Positions 7,901 through 14,974 of a DNA stretch of 64,000 nucleotides are shown in pieces. The notes under the pieces were generated by a model. That model saw only the letters and a program-made list of their open reading frames with translations. It was not told where the DNA came from and searched no databases. The stretch spans positions 124,001 through 188,000 of the forward strand of contig NZ_QZMN01000003.1 of assembly GCF_003702705.1 (NCBI RefSeq), written 5' to 3'. The first letter of the stretch is position 1. Each line of letters begins with the position of its first letter. Source of the DNA: Ornithinimicrobium cerasi (GTDB lineage Bacteria > Actinomycetota > Actinomycetes > Actinomycetales > Dermatophilaceae). Both the position numbers and the translations under genes were made by a program.

Positions 7901-9178
7901 GTGACCCAGACCGACCCGCTCTCCCTCCAGGCGGAGGCGGCCCAGCGCCGGACGATCCCCACGCTCATGGGGAGCCAGACGCTCGGCGGCATCGGGGTCG
8001 CGGCCGGCATCGCCGTGGGGGCGATCGTCGCCGCGGACGTGAGCGGCAGCGACGCCCTGTCCGGGCTCGCCACGACGACCCAGGTCCTCGGCGGGGCGCT
8101 CTTCACCGTCCCGGTCGCCGCGCTGATGGCGACGCGCGGTCGGCGCGTCGGCCTCGTGACGGCATACCTGATCGGGGCGGTGGGCGCCTTCCTGGCGATC
8201 ACCGCGACCGCGACCGGGCAGTTCTGGCTGCTCCTCCTCGGCACCACCCTCTTCGGCGCGTCCACCACCGCCAACAGCCAGGCCCGCTACGCCGCGACCG
8301 ACCTGGCCCCGCCGCAGCGGCGGGGGAGACAGCTGAGCTGGGTGGTCTGGGCCACCACGATCGGCTCCGTCCTCGGGCCCAACCTCATCGGGCCGGGCCG
8401 GCGCATCGCGGACGTCCTGGGCATCCCCGCCCTCGCCGGCGCCTGGGTGCTCTCGTTCGTCGGCTTCGGGCTCGCGGCCCTGCTCCTGCAGGTCCTGCTG
8501 CGGCCCGACCCGCTCCTCCTCTCGCGTCGCCTGCACGCGGGCGAGCCCGAGGAGCAGGCCGTCCCCGTCACCGCCCGGCGCGGCAGCGTCGCCCAGGGCC
8601 TGCGCCTGATCCGGGTCACCCCGGCCGCCCTGTGGGGCACCGTCGCCCTGACCGTCGGCCACGTCGTCATGGTGGCCGTCATGGTGATGACCCCCCTGCA
8701 CATGCGTCACGGCCAGGCGGAGATCGAGCTCATCGGTCTCGTCATCAGCCTGCACATCCTCGGCATGTACGGCCTCTCGCCCGTCGTCGGCCAGCTCACA
8801 GACCGGCTCGGAGCGGCCCGAGTCGTGCTCGTCGGTGCGGGGATCCTCGTGCTGGCCTCCGTCCTGGCGGCCCTCTCCTCCAGCGGACACTCGACGACCC
8901 TCACCGTCGCGCTGGTCCTGCTCGGCCTCGGCTGGTCGTGCACGATGGTCGCCGGCTCCGGCACCATCGCGGGGTCGGTGCCGGTCGCCGAGCGCGCCGC
9001 GGTCCAGGGCGCCGCCGACCTGGTCATGGGCCTGTCCGCGGCGCTCGCCGGAGCGCTCGCCGGGGTCGTCATGGACCTGCTCGGGTATGCCGTGCTCGCC
9101 GGCCTGGCAGGGGCCGCCGCGCTCGCCCTCGCCGCCTTCACGGTGTCGCGGACCTCTGTGGTTAGCCTGAAGGGGTGA
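7901..9178 (+). CDS. MFS transporter
   Basis: 425 residues with about 12 hydrophobic spans and the MFS loop signature in ALMATRGRRVGLVTAY and again in GQLTDRLGAARVVLVG. It is a proton-coupled secondary transporter of the cytoplasmic membrane; substrate unknown. I start it at GTG 7901, just before TQTDPLSLQAEAAQRR, because GACACT lies 6 bases upstream (leaderless). An upstream in-frame ATG would add a non-membrane extension running over the divergent promoter. Its stop overlaps the next gene by 4 bases. Confidence 0.85.
   Translation: MTQTDPLSLQAEAAQRRTIPTLMGSQTLGGIGVAAGIAVGAIVAADVSGSDALSGLATTTQVLGGALFTVPVAALMATRGRRVGLVTAYLIGAVGAFLAITATATGQFWLLLLGTTLFGASTTANSQARYAATDLAPPQRRGRQLSWVVWATTIGSVLGPNLIGPGRRIADVLGIPALAGAWVLSFVGFGLAALLLQVLLRPDPLLLSRRLHAGEPEEQAVPVTARRGSVAQGLRLIRVTPAALWGTVALTVGHVVMVAVMVMTPLHMRHGQAEIELIGLVISLHILGMYGLSPVVGQLTDRLGAARVVLVGAGILVLASVLAALSSSGHSTTLTVALVLLGLGWSCTMVAGSGTIAGSVPVAERAAVQGAADLVMGLSAALAGALAGVVMDLLGYAVLAGLAGAAALALAAFTVSRTSVVSLKG
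9163..9168 (+). promoter_or_regulatory. -10 box, leaderless start of the helicase-like gene
   Basis: TAGCCT lies 6 bases before GTG 9175, with no ribosome binding site between. It is inside the end of the MFS gene, so the downstream gene may have its own leaderless transcript. Confidence 0.55.
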
Positions 9179-12100
9179 CCCCCACCCGTCGACCCCACGC
9201 ACCCGACCCTGCCCGGGTCGCGGCGGTCCAGCGCGCCCGCACGCGGTGGCGCCAGGAGGTCGCGGACCTCGGCGGGCCGAACACGCTGCTGTGGCACCGC
9301 ACGTCGCTGACCGGCACCTTCGACCTCAACCTCGCTCACCCCGGCGGGGTGGCCAAGCTGCTGTCCGGGCGCGCGACGCTGCTCTCCGAGCTGGTCCGCG
9401 AGCACGTGGCGTTCCTCGACGCCGCGCGACGCATGGGCACCATCCGCGACAAGGTCGGCGAGATGCGGCGCGAGCACGGGATCGAGACCGGGTTCCTCGC
9501 CATCGGGCTGGCGACGTGGACCCTCCACCGCGTCCCCGTCCCGCCCCGCGCGCCGGTCCTGCTCCGGGCCTGCGAGATCCGGCCCGTCGACGCGGCGCAC
9601 AGCGACTACTCCGTCGAGCTGCACGAGGACGTGGTGTTCAACCCGGTCCTCGAGCACTACCTGCGCAGCGAGGTGCACCTGGAGCTCGACCCGACCGTGC
9701 TCGCCGGGCTGTCCGCGCAGAGCCATGGGTTCGACCCGCGCCAGACCTACCAGGCCCTCGAGGGCATCTGCCAGGAGATGACCGGCTTCGCCATCGGTCC
9801 GCAGATGGTCATCGGCACCTTCCCGCCCGCCAAGCTGCCCCTCGTCACCGCCTACACCGGCGACGCGGTGCCGCAGGCCTCCCACGACGTCGTCGCGGCG
9901 CTCGCCGGTGCTGACGTGTCCCTCACCTCCGCCGGACCCGACCCTCAGCGCGCCGACGACCCGGAGCGGGAGCTGTCGGCGCTCGACGCGGACGCCTCCC
10001 AGCGGCTGGTCGTCGACGAGGCCGTCTCCGGGTCGAGCATCGTCCTGGACACCCCTGCGGGGACGGGCGCGACGCAGACGGTCGCCAACATCGTGGTCGC
10101 CGCGCTGTCGGAGGGCCGCACGGTGCTGGTCTGCTCGGAGGAGCGCCCCGCGCTCGAGGGCCTGCGGCGCCGACTTGCCCACGTCGGGCTGGGTGACGTG
10201 TGCCTGCCCCTGGCGGAGGACCCGGCGTCGATGCGGGCGGCCCTCGAGTCCGTCCGGATGGCCCTGGACCACCTGCCCGAGGAGAGCGAGCCGCAGATCG
10301 GCCCCGACCCCCTGCCGGCCCGGTCCGACGCGCTCTCGGTCCTGCACCGCGAGCACGACGTCCTCCACCGTCCCCACGCGCCGTGGGGCCTGTCCCTGGC
10401 GGAGGTCGAGGACGACCTGGCCACGCTCGCCGCCCTGGCCCACCCGCCCGCGTCCCGGGTCCGGCTGCCGCACGAGGTGCTCCGCCGGATCGGGGACGAG
10501 GAGCTGTCGTCGGCGACCGACGCCCTCATCGAGGCCGCCGGCGCGGGAGCGTGGGCGAAGGGGCAGCCGCGGCGCGACGACCCGTGGTACGGCGCCCGGC
10601 TGACGTCCCAGGACGAGGCACGGCGGGCCCAGGAGATCGTGGCGCGGCTGGTCAGCGGCGCCCTCTCGACGGCGCGGGAGCTCGCCGACGCCGTCTGCGG
10701 GGCAGCGGGCCTGCCCGTCCCGGCCAACGTCCGCCAGTGGGGTGAGCGACTCGACCTCGTCGCCCGTGCGAGCGAGACCCTCGACGTCTTCTCACCCGGC
10801 ATCTACGACGCGCCGCTGGGCGACCTCGTGGCGGCCACGGCCGCGCGCGACGAGGTGAGCGAGCGCCCCGGGGCCGTGGCCCGGGCGCGACTGCGCCGGC
10901 AGGTGCGTTCCCTGCTGCGTCCCGGCACGCCTCCTCCCGACCTGCCGCGCCGGGTGCGGCTCGCGCGCCACGAACGGCAGGAGTGGGAGCAGGTCGCCGG
11001 GCCAGCCGCCCGACCGGTGGCCCCCGAGGGGTGGGAGGAGGCGCTCGAGGCCCACGCACCCGTCGGGGAGGACCTCACCTGGCTCGAGCGGGTCCTGGCC
11101 GGCACCCCGGCCGGCACCGACCTGTCGAGCGTGCACCTGGACACGGTCCTCGAGCGGTTGGTGGTGCTGGACGCGCGGGCCGACCGCGCCCCCGTGGCGG
11201 CCACGGCATACCCGCTCCTGCAGCCGTTGCGTGAGCAGGGGCTGGGTGACGTGGTCGACGACCTGGCCCGGCGTGGGATCGACGCCGAGCGGGTGGCGGC
11301 GGAGGTGCGCTTCGTCCACCGCTCCTCCGTGCTGCACCACCTGCGCTCGGACGAGGTGCCGCAGCAGGTGCCGGCGGAGGCGGTGCGGGAGGCGGAGCGG
11401 GCCTTCCGACGGGCCGACCGTGCGCACCTGGACCGCAACGCCTCCCGCGCGCGCCTCGCCGTGCTGCGCCGGCTGCGGCGCACGCTGGCCAGCCACGGGT
11501 CCCAGTCCACCGCGTGGGAGCGCGCCCTCGAGGCGACCCGTGTGGGTGCCGTCGACGTCCGTGACGTCATCAGCCGGGCCCCCGACGTCGTGCTCGCCGC
11601 CCAGCCCGTGGTGCTCGTCTCGCAGCTGTCCGTGCCCTCGGTGCTGCCCCCCGACATGACCTTCGACCTCGTGGTCGTCGACCGTGCGGGGCGCACGACC
11701 ACCGCGCGCACGGTGCCGGCGCTGGCCCGCGGGCGGCAGGTGATCGTCGTCGGCGACAGCGGCGGGCAGGGGCCGGCGCAGTTCTCCGTGGTGGCCGACC
11801 CACGGGTCGAGGGCGAGCTGGAGGGGACCCGGCACGAGGGGACCTCGTTCCTGGACGACGTGTCCGGCGTGCTCCCCGTGCGCCACCTGCACACCCACTA
11901 CCGGGCCCTCGACCAGGGGCTGGTCGCCCCCCTCGCGTCCCTGATGCCGGAGCCCGTGCACAGCTTCCCGGGGGTATGGCGCTCGGCCGCCGTCCGCGAG
12001 CACGTCACCGGAGGCCCGGTGGAGGGGCAGGTGGCGCGAGCGGTCGAGCTGGCGCTGGAGCACGCACGCAGGAGCCCGGGGGAGAGCCTGCTGCTCGTCG

Positions 12101-12780
12101 CCCCGGACGACGCGACGGCGGAGGACCTCGTCGTCGCCGTGCGCGCCGCGGCCGGGCGCGTCGACGGTCCGGCCGACCAGGCGCTGCAGGCCGTGCTCCG
12201 GGACGAGGGCACCGAGCCGCTGCTCGTCCGTCCGGTGGGGCGGGTCGCCGGTGAGGTCCGCGACCGGGTCGTGTGGCTCGCCGGGGCCGAGGCGGGCCGG
12301 GACGCCCGGGCCGCCGGCTCGGTGTTGGCGGCCGCCCGCGCCTCCGTGGACCTCGTGGTCCCGGCGGGGGTGGACGACTGGCCCGACGGTCCCGGGACCG
12401 ACGTGGTCCGGCAGGCGGTGCACTTCCCCGCGCGGCCGGGGCGGGGGAGTCGCTCCGCGGTGCTCGCGGAGCTGGTCCGCCGGCTGCGGTCCGAGGGGCT
12501 CGAGGTGCAGGAGGGGCTGGGTCACGGCCCGCACGCCGTGGACGTGGCCGTCGCCGAGGAGGGGGACCGCCGGTGGTCGGTGGCCGTCGACGGGGACATG
12601 CACCGGGGCACGGTCGAGGCGGGGCCGGGTCGCGACGGACTCCGGATCCGGCACGAGCAGCTGACCCGGCTCGGGTGGACGCCGCTGCGGGTGCGCAGCA
12701 CGGACGTCTTCACCGACCCGGCGCGCGAGGTGGTCAGGGTGCTGCAGGCCGTGCGCGAGGCGGGGCAGCGGACCCGGTGA
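9175..12780 (+). CDS. Large SF1-helicase-like protein with degenerate Walker motifs
   Basis: 1201 residues. The N-terminal third resembles the region preceding the ATPase in actinobacterial UvrD/DUF4011-type helicases. The P-loop position reads DTPAGTGATQT (residues 292-302), with Ala299 where the catalytic Lys should be. The Walker B position reads FDLVVVDRAG (830-839), with Arg837 instead of Glu. A later stretch (RQVIVVGDSGGQGP) keeps the motif III-like GD. The C-terminus (DVAVAEEGDRRWSVAVDGD, LTRLGWTPLRVRSTDVF) resembles a restriction-endonuclease-like fold. It is therefore probably a non-hydrolysing DNA-binding or structural protein. It overlaps the MFS gene and a small downstream gene. 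Confidence 0.75.
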   Translation: MTPTRRPHAPDPARVAAVQRARTRWRQEVADLGGPNTLLWHRTSLTGTFDLNLAHPGGVAKLLSGRATLLSELVREHVAFLDAARRMGTIRDKVGEMRREHGIETGFLAIGLATWTLHRVPVPPRAPVLLRACEIRPVDAAHSDYSVELHEDVVFNPVLEHYLRSEVHLELDPTVLAGLSAQSHGFDPRQTYQALEGICQEMTGFAIGPQMVIGTFPPAKLPLVTAYTGDAVPQASHDVVAALAGADVSLTSAGPDPQRADDPERELSALDADASQRLVVDEAVSGSSIVLDTPAGTGATQTVANIVVAALSEGRTVLVCSEERPALEGLRRRLAHVGLGDVCLPLAEDPASMRAALESVRMALDHLPEESEPQIGPDPLPARSDALSVLHREHDVLHRPHAPWGLSLAEVEDDLATLAALAHPPASRVRLPHEVLRRIGDEELSSATDALIEAAGAGAWAKGQPRRDDPWYGARLTSQDEARRAQEIVARLVSGALSTARELADAVCGAAGLPVPANVRQWGERLDLVARASETLDVFSPGIYDAPLGDLVAATAARDEVSERPGAVARARLRRQVRSLLRPGTPPPDLPRRVRLARHERQEWEQVAGPAARPVAPEGWEEALEAHAPVGEDLTWLERVLAGTPAGTDLSSVHLDTVLERLVVLDARADRAPVAATAYPLLQPLREQGLGDVVDDLARRGIDAERVAAEVRFVHRSSVLHHLRSDEVPQQVPAEAVREAERAFRRADRAHLDRNASRARLAVLRRLRRTLASHGSQSTAWERALEATRVGAVDVRDVISRAPDVVLAAQPVVLVSQLSVPSVLPPDMTFDLVVVDRAGRTTTARTVPALARGRQVIVVGDSGGQGPAQFSVVADPRVEGELEGTRHEGTSFLDDVSGVLPVRHLHTHYRALDQGLVAPLASLMPEPVHSFPGVWRSAAVREHVTGGPVEGQVARAVELALEHARRSPGESLLLVAPDDATAEDLVVAVRAAAGRVDGPADQALQAVLRDEGTEPLLVRPVGRVAGEVRDRVVWLAGAEAGRDARAAGSVLAAARASVDLVVPAGVDDWPDGPGTDVVRQAVHFPARPGRGSRSAVLAELVRRLRSEGLEVQEGLGHGPHAVDVAVAEEGDRRWSVAVDGDMHRGTVEAGPGRDGLRIRHEQLTRLGWTPLRVRSTDVFTDPAREVVRVLQAVREAGQRTR

Positions 12781-13031
12781 ACCCGGTGCACGAGGCAGGA
12801 CGGGAGCGGCCCGGGGGTGACGACCGTCCCCCGCGCCCTCGCCGCCATCGTCGGGTCACCGCCCCGGCGACCAACGCCGACGCCGACCCGACGGACGACG
12901 CCATGGGGCAGGAGGGCTCCGGGGCGGCTTCGTCGGACCCCGACGGGGGCGCCGGGCGCGCCGGGCTCGACGGCACCGGGGACGGCCGGGACGCGTGGAT
13001 CCGGGAGCAGCGACCTCCGCACTGGGACTGA
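12777..13031 (+). CDS. Small protein with C-terminal RPPHW motif
   Basis: 84 residues, mostly charged and probably disordered, ending DAWIREQRPPHWD. A terminal RPPHW is a recurrent motif in small actinobacterial proteins I have seen encoded after helicase genes; no function is known. The GTG at 12777 overlaps the stop of the helicase-like gene (GTGA), implying translational coupling. A second GTG at 12786 is possible. It is followed by a strong hairpin. Confidence 0.6.
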   Translation: MNPVHEAGRERPGGDDRPPRPRRHRRVTAPATNADADPTDDAMGQEGSGAASSDPDGGAGRAGLDGTGDGRDAWIREQRPPHWD

Positions 13032-13060
13032 CGCGGCCGACGGGGGCTGCCGGGACCGCG

Positions 13061-13099
13061 GACGGCCCCGGCGCGACGAGGTGTCGTGCCGGGGCCGTC
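13061..13099. terminator. Bidirectional terminator hairpin
   Basis: GACGGCCCCGGC (13061-13072) and GCCGGGGCCGTC (13088-13099) are perfect 12-base arms around a 15-base loop containing a further CGAC/GTCG pair. It separates the convergent small RPPHW gene and mscL. There is no T-tract. Confidence 0.75.
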
Positions 13100-13129
13100 G
13101 GTGCCGCCCCGCGCCGGGGCGGCCTGGGG

Positions 13130-13540
13130 TCAGAGGGTGCCGTCGGTGCGGCGGGCGGCCAGCAGGTCGCGGATCTCGCGGAGGGTGGCGACCTCGTCCG
13201 AGATCTCCTCGTCGTCGACGATGCCCAGCTTGGCCTTGCGGCGCTCGGCCAGCGTGTTCATCGGCACCACGAGGACGAAGTAGACGACGGCGGCCGTCAG
13301 CAGGAAGACGATCAGCGCGTTGAGGATCGCGGCGATGTCGACGTAGGTCGCCGGGTTGTTCTCCCGGATGAAGAAGCCGAGACCGCCGACCTCGGCACCC
13401 CCTGCCGCGTTGAGCAGCGGCGTGACGACGCTGGACACGATCGTCGTGACGACGGCCGCGAACGCCGCGCCGATGACGACGGCTACCGCCAGGTCGATGA
13501 CGTTGCCGCGCATGATGAATTCCTTGAAGCCCTTGATCAT
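13130..13540 (-). CDS. mscL: Large-conductance mechanosensitive channel MscL
   Basis: 136 residues, the normal length. The N-terminal amphipathic helix and pore helix (KGFKEFIMRGNVIDLAVAVV, then GAAFAAVVTTIVSSVVTPLL) and TM2 (ALIVFLLTAAVVYFVLVVP), followed by the basic MNTLAERRKAK, are canonical. The homopentameric channel opens under membrane tension to release solutes on osmotic downshift. A GAGGAG ribosome binding site precedes the ATG. It is the first gene of the block shared with M. tuberculosis. Confidence 0.97.
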   Translation of the reverse strand: MIKGFKEFIMRGNVIDLAVAVVIGAAFAAVVTTIVSSVVTPLLNAAGGAEVGGLGFFIRENNPATYVDIAAILNALIVFLLTAAVVYFVLVVPMNTLAERRKAKLGIVDDEEISDEVATLREIRDLLAARRTDGTL

Positions 13541-13700
13541 GAGCTCTCCTCTCTGTCCGGGCAGGCGTGCTCCACGCTCAGCTCCCGGTGGTGTCTGTGG
13601 TCGTCGGGCCCGTCGCGTCAGCGCCGGGCCCCCTCCGATCGTACGTGGGGTCGGCCCGTCCGCACGACCCCGTCCCCGGGTGCTTCACCTCGGGTCCACC

Positions 13701-14459
13701 TCACGGTGGGCGCGCCGGCGACCCGCCGTCGGCCGGGAGGAGGCTGAGGATCAGGGCCCCTCCCGCGGGGTCGGCACCGCGGGCCGCCGCCACGTCCGTC
13801 GCGGTTACCGTGCCCACCGCGAGCCACGCCCCGCCGCCGGTGACCGCCCCCACTCCCGGTGTCCACGACCCGGTCCCGCTCCCGCGGTGGACGCTGAGCA
13901 CGAGCACGTCGGCGGCCACGACCGACCCGTCCACGGGAGAGTGGACGTCGACGCGGTCGCCGGCCCCGAGCGCGTCGAGGACCACCGTCTCGGGCACCGG
14001 CACGTACACCGCCCGCGTGGAGCCGCCGTGCCCGGTCAGCAGCTCGGACGCCCCCACGTCATGGCCGGTCACCACCTCTCCGGCTGACAGGACGGACGCG
14101 GCTGGCCGCCCGACCACCTGCGCCACCTCGCCCACGGCCCCCGCGGGTATGACGTCACCCGGCAGCTGCCGCACCTCCAGCACCGCGGCGCCCAGGACCG
14201 TGCCGGCCGCCACCTGGGTCGTGGCGACGACGACCGGGACGCCGCCCGCGACGGGCCGGTCCACGGCCAACCGACCCAGGCCCGCCACCGCCGCCGCGGC
14301 CAGCAGTGCCGACAGGACCCGCCTCAGCCGGCGCCGGTGGGCCCCGGCGCCACCCCGGCCACCCGGCCCGCGACGGGCACGGCCACGCTCGGCCCGGACC
14401 GCACGTGAGGCGGCCGGCTCGGCGGGTGCGCGTTCGCGGACGAGGGAGGTGAGGGGCAC
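13701..14459 (-). CDS. SAF domain protein (CpaB/RcpC-like)
   Basis: 252 residues: a basic cytoplasmic N-terminus rich in Arg, one membrane span (LSALLAAAAVAGLGRLAV), then a SAF domain (VPVVVATTQVAAGTVLGAAVL, DVIPAGAVGEVAQVVGRPA) of the type found in CpaB/RcpC pilus-assembly and antifreeze-like proteins. No pilus genes are nearby, so its partner is unknown. The GTG at 14459 has TAGCGT 6 bases upstream (14466-14471), a leaderless arrangement. Confidence 0.8.
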   Translation of the reverse strand: MPLTSLVRERAPAEPAASRAVRAERGRARRGPGGRGGAGAHRRRLRRVLSALLAAAAVAGLGRLAVDRPVAGGVPVVVATTQVAAGTVLGAAVLEVRQLPGDVIPAGAVGEVAQVVGRPAASVLSAGEVVTGHDVGASELLTGHGGSTRAVYVPVPETVVLDALGAGDRVDVHSPVDGSVVAADVLVLSVHRGSGTGSWTPGVGAVTGGGAWLAVGTVTATDVAAARGADPAGGALILSLLPADGGSPARPP

Positions 14460-14498
14460 GCCGCCACGCTAGGCGCGGGACGGCATACCGTCAGCGGT

Positions 14499-14915
14499 TC
14501 AGCCCGAGGCTGTGGAGGAGGAGGACCCGGAGCCGGAGGGTGTGGACGGCGGGGTCGCCGTGCTCGACCCCTTCCCGGACCCGGCGTCCGAGGATGACCC
14601 CGACCCGGAGCCGGACGACCCTGAGCCGGACTCCGACGACCCGCCCGAGGACCCCGACCCGGAGCCGGACGAGCCCGACCCGGAGGACCCCGACCCGCCG
14701 TCCTTGGAGGCCGAGGAGGAGCCGGAGCCCTTCCCCGAGCCTCGCGAGTCGGTCCGGTAGAAGCCGGACCCCTTGAAGACGACCCCCACGGCGCTGAAGA
14801 CCTTGCGCAGCGGGCCGCCGCAGCTCGGGCAGGTGGTCAGCGCGTCGTCGGTGAACGCCTGCTGGATGTCGAAGGCGTGACCGCAGTCCTTGCACGCGTA
14901 CGAATAGGTCGGCAC
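14499..14915 (-). CDS. FmdB family zinc-ribbon protein with Ser/Gly-rich tail
   Basis: 138 residues. The N-terminal 60 form the FmdB zinc ribbon: two CxxC pairs (CKDCGHAFDIQQAF and CPSCGGPLRKVF), then the typical GVVFKGSGFYRTDSR. The rest is a low-complexity Ser/Gly tail with repeated GSGSS units and scattered Asp/Lys, longer than in most homologues. The start is GTG 14915, with TAGAAT 8 bases upstream (14924-14929). The M. tuberculosis counterpart next to 5-FCL is Rv0991c. Proposed roles in the family involve redox or proteostasis control; none is shown here. Confidence 0.9.
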   Translation of the reverse strand: MPTYSYACKDCGHAFDIQQAFTDDALTTCPSCGGPLRKVFSAVGVVFKGSGFYRTDSRGSGKGSGSSSASKDGGSGSSGSGSSGSGSGSSGGSSESGSGSSGSGSGSSSDAGSGKGSSTATPPSTPSGSGSSSSTASG

Positions 14916-14962
14916 GGGGCAGGATTCTACGTCGCGTCCGCGGACCCTTCTGCATCGTGACC

Positions 14963-14968
14963 TAGGCT
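14963..14968 (+). promoter_or_regulatory. -10 box, leaderless start of the penicillin acylase gene
   Basis: TAGGCT lies 6 bases before GTG 14975, with no Shine-Dalgarno sequence. It is divergent from the TAGAAT box of the FmdB gene only about 35 bases away. Confidence 0.6.
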
Positions 14969-14974
14969 GGCGAC

